Made by a program: the position numbers and the translations under genes. Below are positions 9,309 through 18,484 of a DNA stretch of 64,000 nt, piece after piece. Where the stretch lies: positions 16,840 to 80,839 of the forward strand of contig JAQWLM010000004.1 in the NCBI GenBank assembly GCA_029247315.1. Reading direction: 5' to 3'. Within the stretch, counting starts at the first letter, position 1; each line of letters opens with the position of its first letter. The notes beneath the pieces are model-generated. The model ran no database searches. It saw only the letters and a list, made by a program, of their open reading frames with translations, and was not told where the DNA came from. This stretch comes from AAA164-E04 sp014239995. Its GTDB lineage: Bacteria > Verrucomicrobiota > Verrucomicrobiia > Limisphaerales > AAA164-E04.

Positions 9309-9340
9309 TTGACAAACAAATTTGTCTGATAAGGATAGTG
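9309..9340 (+). promoter_or_regulatory. Possible promoter with overlapping 6-4-6 palindrome
   Basis: Upstream of the barrel gene, a consensus-like -35 hexamer TTGACA (9309-9314) overlaps a perfect inverted repeat GACAAA-CAAA-TTTGTC (9311-9326). A GATAAG/GGATAG stretch follows at 9328-9336, but its distance from the -35 is not ideal. A palindrome covering the -35 is what a repressor operator looks like, so the barrel-YfiR-kinase operon could be repressed here. Only sequence shape supports this. Confidence 0.3.
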
Positions 9341-9358
9341 TAAAAACCGTTCACAACT

Positions 9359-10414
9359 ATGATGGGTAAGAAATATCTAACTGCTGCAGTGATTGCACTG
9401 CTCACACACATCTCGGTCTCCACAAGATTACAGGGTCAATCCCCACCTGCCGACCTGGCCTTGTTGGGCATTGCTGACATTCTGGCCATGCAGATCATTC
9501 CTCACGAGGATGGACAGGGTATAAAAATACCGGCCAAAAGGTTCAGTTTCTCGTATGACTACGTGCAGGCTACCTTTGAAGGCTACAAAGACGGCACACG
9601 CAACGTTTCGATGGCTGAAATGGCAACCTTGTTTCCTGTCCTACCAGTGGAAATCACCCAAAGTGCCCATCTCATCGGCATCGGCTACCAGATCAACCAG
9701 AGGTTGTTTCTCGATCTGCAATTATCTTACGTGAATCAGGAAACATACCACATCAGCAGGGTTCCAGGGTTTGACGAGTTTACCATTCGATCCAGGGGCG
9801 TCGGTGACACTTCTGTAGGCGTCAATTATCTACTGTGGAACAATGAAAACGAATCCCTTTACATAGGGGGTGCAGTCAGCATACCCACGGGGGATATCAA
9901 CAAAACAGGCCGAACACCTCGCGATGCGACCCGAGACACTCTGCTGCCCTACACGATGCAGATTGGTTCAGGTACATTTGATTTCAAACCCAGCATAGCG
10001 TATGTAAAAACCATGGGCAAATTTGAATGGACCAACCACTTGCGTGGTACGATTCGGATGCACAAAAACTACCATGACTACAGTTTGAGTCACAGGGCAA
10101 CCTTGAAAAGCTCGTTAATGTACAAGTGGTTGCCTTATTTATATCCTTCGTTGAAACTTATGGGCCATTATTCGGACAACATACATGGTCAGGACGATGA
10201 CCTGCTCCCAAGGCCAGGTTTTTACCCTGCTCCCGTCACCAAGCCAAGCCTGTTCGGTGGGCGCAAGGTCGACCTCATGCTAGGGCTCCACATCCCTATC
10301 AAGGAACAACACGGTATCGATATTGAAGCTGGTTTGCCCATATATCAAAGTCTCAAAGGACCCCAGCCCGGTGAGGAGTGGCGTATTGCAGCCTCCTACG
10401 GGGTGCGTTTCTAA
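9359..10414 (+). CDS. Outer-membrane beta-barrel protein, first gene of YfiR-kinase operon
   Basis: A 351-residue protein with a signal peptide (YLTAAVIALLTHISVSTRLQ, cleavage near GQS-P) and a body of alternating hydrophobic/polar strands ending in aromatic Phe (ASYGVRF), the usual C-terminal signal of outer-membrane barrels. Strand-like segments include FSFSYDYVQATFEG, LIGIGYQINQRLFLDLQLSY, VGVNYLLW and LYIGGAVSIPTGDINKTG; the last resembles the MetA-pathway-phenol/transporter-like barrel family. It is followed after 62 bp by the YfiR-like gene and then the hybrid kinase, all on the plus strand, which suggests a shared envelope-sensing job. Substrate or pore activity cannot be read from the sequence. 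Confidence 0.6.
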   Translation: MMGKKYLTAAVIALLTHISVSTRLQGQSPPADLALLGIADILAMQIIPHEDGQGIKIPAKRFSFSYDYVQATFEGYKDGTRNVSMAEMATLFPVLPVEITQSAHLIGIGYQINQRLFLDLQLSYVNQETYHISRVPGFDEFTIRSRGVGDTSVGVNYLLWNNENESLYIGGAVSIPTGDINKTGRTPRDATRDTLLPYTMQIGSGTFDFKPSIAYVKTMGKFEWTNHLRGTIRMHKNYHDYSLSHRATLKSSLMYKWLPYLYPSLKLMGHYSDNIHGQDDDLLPRPGFYPAPVTKPSLFGGRKVDLMLGLHIPIKEQHGIDIEAGLPIYQSLKGPQPGEEWRIAASYGVRF

Positions 10415-10476
10415 TGCATCTCTCGGCTTTCGATAGCCGTCAACCTTTTCCTGGAGGAAATACCAGGACCCCTTAA

Positions 10477-11097
10477 ATGGTTACGCGGCCTTTACCTCAA
10501 GAGCCGATACCGCCTAGTTTAAAGTCGGGACTTGAGTCCTTCACTCTGAAACTGTGGGCGTTGTGTTGCTTGTACGTTCTTCTCTGCGAGGCACAGGCTG
10601 CACAGAAGCCGGTAGTACAGGAATATGAAGCCAGGGCCATCTTGGTTCTGAACTTTGCGAGACTCACATCTTGGCCTGATAATTCTTTCAGCAACAAAGA
10701 GGACACCATCAACATACTCCTTGATGGAAATAAGGACTTCTTCAAATTTTTCCAAAAATACCAAGGTCGAAAAATCAAGGGTAGAGCCATTAATGTACTC
10801 ACCTCCAGACCCAGTTCCGATTCCACAACCATCCACATTCAATACTTTCAGGGCAAATTCAGCTCCAGAATCAAACAATTTCTCAGAGGCCATAACGATA
10901 GGACAAAGCCAATTTTACTTGTCGGTGAAAATCGGGAATTTACGGAAAAAGGAGGCATCTTATCGATCGTCAGGGACAAAGAACGTTTGATCCTTTACTC
11001 AAACACATCAGCCGCAAAGCGTTCAAAACTGTATTTGAGCAACAATCTGATCAAGTTAACAAAAAAGGTTTCGGACCAACCCTTGGCTCGCCGTTGA
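10477..11097 (+). CDS. YfiR-like periplasmic regulator (DUF4154)
   Basis: The 206-residue protein has an uncleaved-looking N-terminal extension and a hydrophobic segment (LKLWALCCLYVLLCEAQA), then the YfiR/DUF4154 pattern: YEARAILVLNFARLTSWPD (family form KAAYLYNFAKFVEWP), INILLDGNKDFFKFFQ, the R-x-I-N-V-L strand, IQYFQGKF, KPILLVGENREFTEKGGILS and a C-terminal INLxxAKxxxLxLSxxLL-like end (AAKRSKLYLSNNLIKLTKKV). In Pseudomonas YfiR is a periplasmic inhibitor of the diguanylate cyclase YfiN. Here the next gene, overlapping by 4 bp, encodes a membrane hybrid histidine kinase, so the protein probably gates that kinase. Confidence 0.78.
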   Translation: MVTRPLPQEPIPPSLKSGLESFTLKLWALCCLYVLLCEAQAAQKPVVQEYEARAILVLNFARLTSWPDNSFSNKEDTINILLDGNKDFFKFFQKYQGRKIKGRAINVLTSRPSSDSTTIHIQYFQGKFSSRIKQFLRGHNDRTKPILLVGENREFTEKGGILSIVRDKERLILYSNTSAAKRSKLYLSNNLIKLTKKVSDQPLARR

Positions 11098-13580
11098 GTA
11101 TTATGTTTTCTTTTATTTACAGACTCAGCCTTTATCAGAAATTGATGCTCATTATGATGGTCACGAGTATCTCGACCCTGTTGCTTGCGTCTGTAGGAAT
11201 GGTTTACTACGAGATCGAAAACGTCAAAAAACTTACCTTGCGCGAACTGGAAACCATGGCAAACGACCTTGCCAGAAATGCACAGGATCCATTGGGCATG
11301 GCTGCACTTGGTGATTTCCAACTCACCAGTGCTAAAACCATGGCAAACGATATGCTCATGATGAAAGAGCGAAAGGAAATCGTTGCCGCCTTGTTATTCA
11401 ATCCAGATGGAAGCCGTTTTGCAGGCTACAAAAGAAGCCAGAGCGATGATCTTTCAAATCGGGACAACAATTTTTCTAAGGAGGTTAAAACCATTGACCG
11501 TCAAAACGTCATTTGCGTCAAGGAAATCAAGAACAGTGAGGAAGAGGACCAAACCCTGGGTTACTTGCACTTGATTGCAGATCACTCCGTTTTACAGAAG
11601 GATATTTACAAGGTATTGGTTACCAATTTTTTAATTGTTCTAATAGGAACCCTACCTGCCTATTTCCTGTCCAAATGGCTTATCGGATATATTTCTGGCC
11701 CCGTCGCAAATCTACTTGATACCTCCAAACAGATTGCAGCCACGAGTGATTATCGCAAACGCGCGCGCATCACCACAAGCGACGAACTCGGTGAACTAGC
11801 AGGCCAATTCAATAACATGCTCGACCAGCTCCAGAAGCGTGACTCGGCACTAACAATCGCTTATCAGGAATCTGAGAGCCGCCTCAAGGCCCTTGAGGCT
11901 GAGAAGAGCGAGCGGCAACAATCTGTTGAACGTGAACGTATTTTGCTGGTTGAACTTGCCGAAGCTAAGGAATTGGAAGCGGAAGAACTACGCACAGCAA
12001 AAGAAACTGCAGAGCTTGCCAATCGTGCAAAATCCGATTTCCTGGCATGCATGAGCCATGAAATTCGCACCCCGATGAACGGTATCATCGGGATGGCCAG
12101 TATCCTTTTGGATGCCGATAATCTCCCCAGGCAACATCATCATTATCTCACTCTTTTAAAACGGTCAGCGGAGAATCTCTTGGCCATCATCAATGACATC
12201 CTTGATATCTCCAAACTCGAAGCGGGTCATATGGATTTCGTATCCAAAGAGTTCAATCTCACGGAGCTGCTCGAGTCAACAATTGAAATGATGGCCCCAC
12301 AGGCCTACCGGAAGGGCATTGAAATCGGGCTAATACATCCATTGGATGTTCCCACTTATCTTGATGGAGACGAAACACGGATTCGGCAAATCCTGATCAA
12401 CCTGCTGGGTAACGCCATCAAATTTACGGATCAAGGCGGTGTGAACCTGTCTGTCGAAGCAAACTTTTCCGAAGAGAGGCAGCTATTGTGGTTGCGTTTC
12501 AGGATTCGTGATACGGGTGTTGGGATTTCTAAGGAAGGCCAGAAGAGCCTTTTTCAAAAATTCACACAAATTGGCGATTCTAACCGAAAAAAGGCGGAAG
12601 GCACAGGACTTGGATTAGCGATTACCAAAAAGCTAACCCTATTGATGGGTGGCGAAATAGGAGTGGAAAGCGCAGTAGGAAAAGGGAGTCTTTTCTGGTT
12701 TGAACTACAACTTAACAGCTCCAGGGAAACAAACACCACCCACTATTCGCCTATCCCAAAAATCAGCGAGATGCCGGTTATCATCATCTCTCCTGAAGCC
12801 GTCAATCGAATGCCAAGCGCCTCACTTTTCAAGGGTATTGTGGATTCCATCTCAGTCTTCAATTCCTTTGAGGAGGCAGGCAACAAACTAGGGGCTCTTC
12901 ATCCATTCAAAAAGGGACAGGGTTGGCTTGTCCTGGATGTCCCCATTGCTTTCACCCCTGAAGATACCCATGCATTCATCGAGGAAGCGAAACAAATTGA
13001 GGTTCTTAATCCACTTTCTATCTTAATGATGCACCCTGGGGGCCTGGCCCTGGAATCAATGAATCTGCCGAAGGCTATTGTGCAAAAAACCTTCGCTAAA
13101 CCGAGCTCCCGTGAAACGATTTCAAGGTTTCTCCGCACTTCCACGCAGTCCAACTTGAAGGAAGTCATGGAGGCAAATGGCAAGCCACTTCCAATGAAGG
13201 AGATGGTCATTCTCGTGGCTGATGACCATCCCATTAACCAACAGGTAGTTACCACCATGCTTGAAATGATGGGTTATCGATCCCAGGTTGCTGTGAACGG
13301 GCGCGAGGCACTGAATGCTGTGAAACAGGCCCATTTTGATCTCGTGCTCATGGATATCCAGATGCCCATCATGGATGGGCTTGAGGCCACTTCGGCTATA
13401 CGCTCCTTGTCACCCTCAGATTTTGGCCAGAAAAACAAGATTCCCATCGTGGCTGTGACTGCCAATGCCATGGTCGATGATGATAAGAAATGCCTGGCGG
13501 TCGGCATGAACGATTACCTGTCTAAGCCATTTCAGAAAATCCAACTGAGGCAAATTCTCGAAAAATGGTTGATCACTTAA
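11094..13580 (+). CDS. CHASE8-type sensor hybrid histidine kinase/response regulator
   Basis: The 828-residue protein starts at a TTG (11094) overlapping the yfiR-like stop, or at the ATG at 11103. Order of parts: helix TM1 (about 14-38), a periplasmic CHASE8-like sensor, TM2 (about 178-200), HAMP, a coiled coil, HisKA with phospho-acceptor His322 (SHEIRTPMNGIIGMA), HATPase with N box (INLLGNAIKFTD), G boxes (DTGVGI, EGTGLGLAITKKL), a degenerate receiver-like stretch, then a canonical receiver (ILVADDHPINQ, LVLMDIQMP with Asp754, AVTANAM, YLSKPF). It senses an envelope signal, presumably through the YfiR-like protein, and phosphorylates its own receiver. No separate output regulator lies nearby, so the downstream target is unknown. 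Confidence 0.92.
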   Translation: MSIMFSFIYRLSLYQKLMLIMMVTSISTLLLASVGMVYYEIENVKKLTLRELETMANDLARNAQDPLGMAALGDFQLTSAKTMANDMLMMKERKEIVAALLFNPDGSRFAGYKRSQSDDLSNRDNNFSKEVKTIDRQNVICVKEIKNSEEEDQTLGYLHLIADHSVLQKDIYKVLVTNFLIVLIGTLPAYFLSKWLIGYISGPVANLLDTSKQIAATSDYRKRARITTSDELGELAGQFNNMLDQLQKRDSALTIAYQESESRLKALEAEKSERQQSVERERILLVELAEAKELEAEELRTAKETAELANRAKSDFLACMSHEIRTPMNGIIGMASILLDADNLPRQHHHYLTLLKRSAENLLAIINDILDISKLEAGHMDFVSKEFNLTELLESTIEMMAPQAYRKGIEIGLIHPLDVPTYLDGDETRIRQILINLLGNAIKFTDQGGVNLSVEANFSEERQLLWLRFRIRDTGVGISKEGQKSLFQKFTQIGDSNRKKAEGTGLGLAITKKLTLLMGGEIGVESAVGKGSLFWFELQLNSSRETNTTHYSPIPKISEMPVIIISPEAVNRMPSASLFKGIVDSISVFNSFEEAGNKLGALHPFKKGQGWLVLDVPIAFTPEDTHAFIEEAKQIEVLNPLSILMMHPGGLALESMNLPKAIVQKTFAKPSSRETISRFLRTSTQSNLKEVMEANGKPLPMKEMVILVADDHPINQQVVTTMLEMMGYRSQVAVNGREALNAVKQAHFDLVLMDIQMPIMDGLEATSAIRSLSPSDFGQKNKIPIVAVTANAMVDDDKKCLAVGMNDYLSKPFQKIQLRQILEKWLIT

Positions 13581-13583
13581 GTC

Positions 13584-15059
13584 TCAACTACCGCTCTGGA
13601 GTTTCGAGTGAGAAGAGGATTCCATATCCACCAGCTCAGATAGACAGAGCTTGGAGGCGGTTTGATCGCGACCTGAAATAATCTTTTTCAGTGCGTTTGC
13701 ACAGACATCCTTTGAGTCTGCGACCTTTTCCACTTGACCCTCAAGTGCGTAGATTACCGAGAATAAATTGATGTTATCAACAGGCTTAGCCAGCGTCAGT
13801 GTAGACGGAATGCCCGCACTCCTTACGATAAGCCCATCTTTGACCAAAGCTTCTGCAAGACTGAGAACTTCTGTCAAGCCAAGGCCGAGATCATTCGCTA
13901 GTTCCTCTGTTGTGAGGGCCGTCTTACCATGCTGAAACCTCTGAGCAATCGTTCTCATGAGACGCAGCGCTGAGAACATGGTGCTGTGGGACAAATCTTT
14001 CCCTGACAACGAATCCATGCTTGAATGACAAGACCTTGGATATTGAATAATGAAGGCAACGTGCGATCCGAATATCAGGATAATCCAGGAAACATAAAGT
14101 CCCAGCAACAGAATCGGGACAGCCCCAAGACTACCATATATTTTATTGGCGGTCGCTACGTTGGAAAAATACACGACACTGAGCTGGCTGTTCAATTGAA
14201 GCAAAAACCCAGCAGCCATGCCCCCACCGGCAGCAGCCTGAAAATGAATCCGTGTGTGGGTCATGACCCTGTAAACCAACGCACATGCGGAACCCGTTAC
14301 CACCCATGCTAACAGGAATAGCATGCATTCACCAAGCCATCCGAGTTCAAGAATATATGTATTAAAATGCTGCAGTTTGCGAGTGGATGACAATCCCGCT
14401 CCAACAATGAACAAAAAGGGGCCAAGGGTAAGCCCAGCCCAATACTGGGCAATGCCTGCCCCCCAATTTCGATTTCTTGATATATTCCATACCTGGTTAA
14501 ATGAACGCTCAATGGCCCTGAGCAAAAGCAGAGCAATCATCAGAAAGACAAATACACTCGTCACCCCGATGGTGCGGGTATGTATTCTCCCGACAAATTC
14601 CGCAATACGACGGGCGACTTCGCGTCTATGATCCCCCTCATTGGCTGTGACATCCAGGTCCAATAGTTGAGGTTTCTCCCAGAATTGTTCGATATCGAAG
14701 GCCTTGTCCTCCAGAAAACCCTCCGAGGGTTGATTTGCGATTTCATTGGAATCCTTGCGCACTTCCAAATCAAGCATGGGTGCGACCGTTCCTACCATGG
14801 CATCAATCCATATTTCCACCTGTAACTGACCCTCTTTTCCCTCCTTGAGCATCAGGCTGGTTGCGACACTCAGTCCAACGGCAAGAACCGGAATCAACCC
14901 CACCAGAGTGGTGTAGGAAAGTGAGGATGCATGTATGAAGCCATTCTTTTCGTTAAATCGTAGGATCGCAGCCTTCCAAAAGAGCCAGAAACGGAACCAT
15001 AAGGAAAGAGTTCGATGACTCGGCAATGGGTCCTTCGTGATTGTAAATTTGGCATCCAT
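13584..15059 (-). CDS. YihY/BrkB-family inner-membrane protein with C-terminal winged helix
   Basis: The 491-residue protein has the YihY/BrkB body: FIHASSLSYTTLVGLIPVLA near 42, a soluble insertion of about 80 residues, RTIGVTSVFVFLMIALLLLR, AIERSFNQVWNISRNR, YWAGLTLGPFLFIVGAG and GSLGAVPILLLGLYVSWIIL. About six membrane helices end near 330. The last 130 residues look cytoplasmic and contain a winged-helix-like segment (LTTEELANDLGLGLTEVLSL). BrkB proteins are inner-membrane proteins without a firmly known function; the old RNase BN name is wrong. It follows the pseudokinase-PEGA gene by 27 bp in the same operon and abuts the convergent kinase gene with three bases between the stops. Confidence 0.88.
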   Translation of the reverse strand: MDAKFTITKDPLPSHRTLSLWFRFWLFWKAAILRFNEKNGFIHASSLSYTTLVGLIPVLAVGLSVATSLMLKEGKEGQLQVEIWIDAMVGTVAPMLDLEVRKDSNEIANQPSEGFLEDKAFDIEQFWEKPQLLDLDVTANEGDHRREVARRIAEFVGRIHTRTIGVTSVFVFLMIALLLLRAIERSFNQVWNISRNRNWGAGIAQYWAGLTLGPFLFIVGAGLSSTRKLQHFNTYILELGWLGECMLFLLAWVVTGSACALVYRVMTHTRIHFQAAAGGGMAAGFLLQLNSQLSVVYFSNVATANKIYGSLGAVPILLLGLYVSWIILIFGSHVAFIIQYPRSCHSSMDSLSGKDLSHSTMFSALRLMRTIAQRFQHGKTALTTEELANDLGLGLTEVLSLAEALVKDGLIVRSAGIPSTLTLAKPVDNINLFSVIYALEGQVEKVADSKDVCANALKKIISGRDQTASKLCLSELVDMESSSHSKLQSGS

Positions 15060-15086
15060 TCCGTTCTTGATAGAAGTTTTACAGGT

Positions 15087-16910
15087 TTACTGAAGCCCAC
15101 CTGATTCATTGGTTGAATCCCCTGATTCCAGCGGCTCAAGGACAACCCTGAGGATACCTGGCTGAGTCTCCTGAAGTTCGACAGTGCGGACTGTCTTTCC
15201 AAAACCAGGTTTACGTAATTCAATCTCGATATTTCCACGAGATAAACCTGTCAGCACAAGAGGAGAGTATCCTCGGAAGGCCTGATGTACCCATACTTCC
15301 ACTGCATTGGGGAAGGTTTGGACAAACAATCGACAATCATCAAATAAGCCAATGACATCCATGCCTTCGGCTCGGTAGTTCTCTATTTTCAGGAGCCTAC
15401 TACTGGTTTTGTCGTTCAACGAAAAATGAAAAAGGTAATCCCCTTTTTCTAAAAAAAGCTTATGAGGAGTTTTTCCAACCACCCATGCATCGTCGAGGCC
15501 TTGAAACCGAAAGTATCCACCTGGAGGTTGGGTGGTGATTCTAACTTCATTGGGTGCTTCCGAAAGTGTAAGTTCCACGGATCGGGTCTTACCAGGATGC
15601 AGCATCGGAACCAAGTTAGTCGGTGTATGGCCAGCAGCCAACACTGAGAGTTGATATATCCCCGCCTTCAGATGATGCCATGTGACTGGTGAGAAGTCCT
15701 CCAGGGCAACCGACAGTCCCTCTCCTGAGAGTGTCACCAGTGCATCTGCAGGTATGGTGGTGACACGCAGGCTGCTGCTACCTGTTTCATCCACACTTTC
15801 TGTATCCCTGGGAGCCCCCTCCCTAAGATTCAATGCCAGATTTTGGACCTGCCGTTCGTTTCTAAGAACATTTTCCTGGACAATCGCTTTTCCACGATGC
15901 TCCACGACAAACCAACCGATAAAAATAGTGGCAAGCAACAGCAATCCGAGGCCCCTCACGTTTCGGTGCAAGAGTGCTTGGAAAAGCAATTGAAATCTCG
16001 CAACCCAGCTGGCAGTGCCTGATACCGTGAACACTCCAGGATTAAAAGCCATGGCACCATTCAACTGAAATCCCAGCAACGCAGCAAGTCTGGATGCCGT
16101 CACAGGACGTTGTCCAGGAACACCATCGAGAACATCCACCAAAACCTGCTTCACCTTACTGGGCACTAACAAGTTACCGAAACGAATTCTTCCATCAAGC
16201 TTGACGTGCTTCGGCAAATCAACATCAATCCCCAAGCGTCGTAGACTTTCCAACAAAATAGACGACAAAGAGTACACCTCGTCCGAAGCACGGCATTGAG
16301 CATTTTTGATACATTCGGGTGAGCCATGCGGTTCCCACGCGTCAGGAATACCCTCTCCGGTATGTTCATGAATGACCTGAAAGGCAATTCGATCGAGTTG
16401 AGGGGACAGGAATATGACTTCATCATTGGGCAGGAAACGAATATGGTCCTGACTCAGTCTTCCATGTAAACGTTTTTTCGCATGCTGGACAATGAGGTGA
16501 CGAACCACTTTTTCGATCAAAGGTTCGACGTCTTCCCAAACAGTGGAGGGTCCTTTCCGGATCAATCGATGATCCAATCCACAGCCAACCTCACCCCTAA
16601 GAACAATGATGGGATGAGGCTTGTTTTCTGGATCCACATGGACCACAGAGTGCAAGTTTGCGTCCACAGATTGAGTCCATTCATCGACACGACTAAAGAA
16701 AGATTGCATCCAATCCCGCTCCTTACGGAGGCTTTCCGGGAGGAAATAAATCACCACCTCATTCTGGTGGTCCCGGTCTTCAGCCAACCAGTAGGAACTC
16801 GACTCAGGGTTTACAAGGATTTCTCTCGTTAAAACAAACCGTGCCTTACACAACCTCTGTCCCATCTGTGGACGGAGCAAATCCGAGTCGTTTGGAGGCA
16901 CATCGTTCAC
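15087..16910 (-). CDS. Membrane-anchored pseudokinase with extracytoplasmic PEGA domains
   Basis: A 607-residue protein starting at a GTG (16910). Residues about 20-285 align with the eukaryotic-like Ser/Thr kinase fold: a strand pattern EVVIYFLPESL where the ATP-binding Lys should sit, RLHGRLSQDHIRF in the catalytic loop position (Asp of HRD missing), ASDEVYSLSSILLESL for the helix-F region, and VPGQRPVTASRLAALLG for the conserved helix-I Arg. Lys, catalytic Asp and DFG are all absent or changed, so it is probably a pseudokinase. A single helix (LGLLLLATIFIGWFVVEH, near 325) leads to at least two PEGA-type repeats (TTIPADALVTLSGEG, TQPPGGYFRFQGLDD, QTFPNAVEVWVHQAFRGYSP), which are surface- or wall-associated. 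The operon partner is a BrkB-family gene. Confidence 0.7.
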   Translation of the reverse strand: MNDVPPNDSDLLRPQMGQRLCKARFVLTREILVNPESSSYWLAEDRDHQNEVVIYFLPESLRKERDWMQSFFSRVDEWTQSVDANLHSVVHVDPENKPHPIIVLRGEVGCGLDHRLIRKGPSTVWEDVEPLIEKVVRHLIVQHAKKRLHGRLSQDHIRFLPNDEVIFLSPQLDRIAFQVIHEHTGEGIPDAWEPHGSPECIKNAQCRASDEVYSLSSILLESLRRLGIDVDLPKHVKLDGRIRFGNLLVPSKVKQVLVDVLDGVPGQRPVTASRLAALLGFQLNGAMAFNPGVFTVSGTASWVARFQLLFQALLHRNVRGLGLLLLATIFIGWFVVEHRGKAIVQENVLRNERQVQNLALNLREGAPRDTESVDETGSSSLRVTTIPADALVTLSGEGLSVALEDFSPVTWHHLKAGIYQLSVLAAGHTPTNLVPMLHPGKTRSVELTLSEAPNEVRITTQPPGGYFRFQGLDDAWVVGKTPHKLFLEKGDYLFHFSLNDKTSSRLLKIENYRAEGMDVIGLFDDCRLFVQTFPNAVEVWVHQAFRGYSPLVLTGLSRGNIEIELRKPGFGKTVRTVELQETQPGILRVVLEPLESGDSTNESGGLQ

Positions 16911-17074
16911 GGTTATTTTAGCGACATGGATTCAAACAGCCGACCTTTTGAGTAGGTATGCCAAATTCGATGAAGACAATCATTGTTTGATGGTCTCATG
17001 AAGCCAATCAAGGTCCAATCTCAAAAATTAGGACTTCCATTAATTCCATACATTACCATATTTTAAATGGGTCT

Positions 17075-18484
17075 ATGAGTCACCGCACCTCCCTTTTATC
17101 CGGACCCACTTTCAGCCCTGAACTGGATCCATCTTTTTGTCCAGCCGCTGTGGCTCACCGCACACTGGAGGAAAAGGCCAAGTCAGGCGGCAAGGCTCTA
17201 CCTGTCGAACTGGTCCTGGAACGTCCCAATGGGATGACATCCCGCTTCGAGACCACTCTCTGGGCCCCAGGGTCTGCAAAGTCCACTGACAATTTCTATT
17301 TCCTTGAACGTTCCCTCAAGGCCCTGCTCTGGTCCCGAGGTGCAGCACGCGTTTACTGCACCGCCCCAGAAAAGCTCTGCAAGCAACTTTCAGAGTATTA
17401 TCGCGCTGATCCGGCAGGACAATGGGATGCAGACATGATGGGACGACGCATCTTTGAAGAGCCTTTCAGGGTGATCCATTGCAGTTCGACCGACCTCCCT
17501 TCGGAGAACGACCATTCAACCTCCCTCGGACGGCACCTGGCAGGGTGTCGTATCGGCTTTGACCTTGGTGGCAGTGATCTCAAAATCGCATCATTGGTAG
17601 AGGGTGAAACTGTTTTTTCAGAAGAAATTGTATGGGACCCCATTCCCCAGAAGGATCCTCAATGGCACTATGACCATATCATGCAGGCCCTCAAGATCGC
17701 GGCCTCAAAAATGCCACGAGTGGACGCCATCGGCGGCAGCGCCGCTGGAGTTTATGTGGACAACCAGGTGAAGGTTGCATCCCTCTTCAGAAGCATTCCT
17801 GAGGAACTTTTCGAAAAGAGGGTAAGGGATATGTTTCTGGAAATGCAACGTGCCTGGGGTGATATTCCATTTGAAGTTGTCAATGATGGAGAGGTCACCG
17901 CACTGGCTGGCTCCATGAACCTTGAACAGAATGCCGTTCTGGGCATTGCCATGGGGACAAATCAGGCTGCCGGATTTGTAACTCCATCGGGGCAAATCAC
18001 TCCCTGGCTGAACGAACTTGCTTTTGTCCCTGTAGACTACCGCAAAAACGCACCAGCGGATGAGTGGTCGGGGGATTTGGGTTGTGGTGTGCAATATTTC
18101 TCCCAGCAGGCTGTTGCAAGGCTCATTCCTGAGGCAGGTATCGAGATTGCCCATGAAATGCCTTTTCCTGAGCAATTATTGGAGGTGCAGGCATTGATGG
18201 CTGCAAATGACCCCCGTGCCGCATCCATTTACCGCACCATGGGGGTTTATCTAGGTTATGCACTGGCACATTATGCCACTTTTTATGAGTTTAAACACTT
18301 GCTGTTACTGGGCAGGGTCACCACAGGCTCTGGAGCCAACCTCATGACCCAGCAGGCGGAGGAAGTGATCAAGACTGACTTCCCCGAACTGGCTGACCAG
18401 ATCACCATCCATCTTCCCAGCGAAAAAGAAAAACGCCATGGTCAAGCCATGGCCGCTGCCAGTCTTCCGACAATCAGTCATTAA
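17075..18484 (+). CDS. ROK-family sugar kinase/regulator-like protein
   Basis: A 469-residue protein with the actin-like ATPase fold of the ROK family. The phosphate-1 motif IGFDLGGSDLKIASL lies near residue 165, later NDGEVTALAGSM (catalytic Asp in the ND motif) near 270, and AMGTNQAAGFV for the phosphate-2 loop. An N-terminal region of about 150 residues without a helix-turn-helix precedes the kinase core, longer than a usual glucokinase-like ROK protein (about 300). The zinc-binding CxCGxxGC motif of many ROK proteins is not visible. The neighbours SDR and LarA-like suggest a sugar-acid or hexose pathway. Its 3' end overlaps the convergent DUF5069 gene by 11 bp. Confidence 0.8.
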   Translation: MSHRTSLLSGPTFSPELDPSFCPAAVAHRTLEEKAKSGGKALPVELVLERPNGMTSRFETTLWAPGSAKSTDNFYFLERSLKALLWSRGAARVYCTAPEKLCKQLSEYYRADPAGQWDADMMGRRIFEEPFRVIHCSSTDLPSENDHSTSLGRHLAGCRIGFDLGGSDLKIASLVEGETVFSEEIVWDPIPQKDPQWHYDHIMQALKIAASKMPRVDAIGGSAAGVYVDNQVKVASLFRSIPEELFEKRVRDMFLEMQRAWGDIPFEVVNDGEVTALAGSMNLEQNAVLGIAMGTNQAAGFVTPSGQITPWLNELAFVPVDYRKNAPADEWSGDLGCGVQYFSQQAVARLIPEAGIEIAHEMPFPEQLLEVQALMAANDPRAASIYRTMGVYLGYALAHYATFYEFKHLLLLGRVTTGSGANLMTQQAEEVIKTDFPELADQITIHLPSEKEKRHGQAMAAASLPTISH

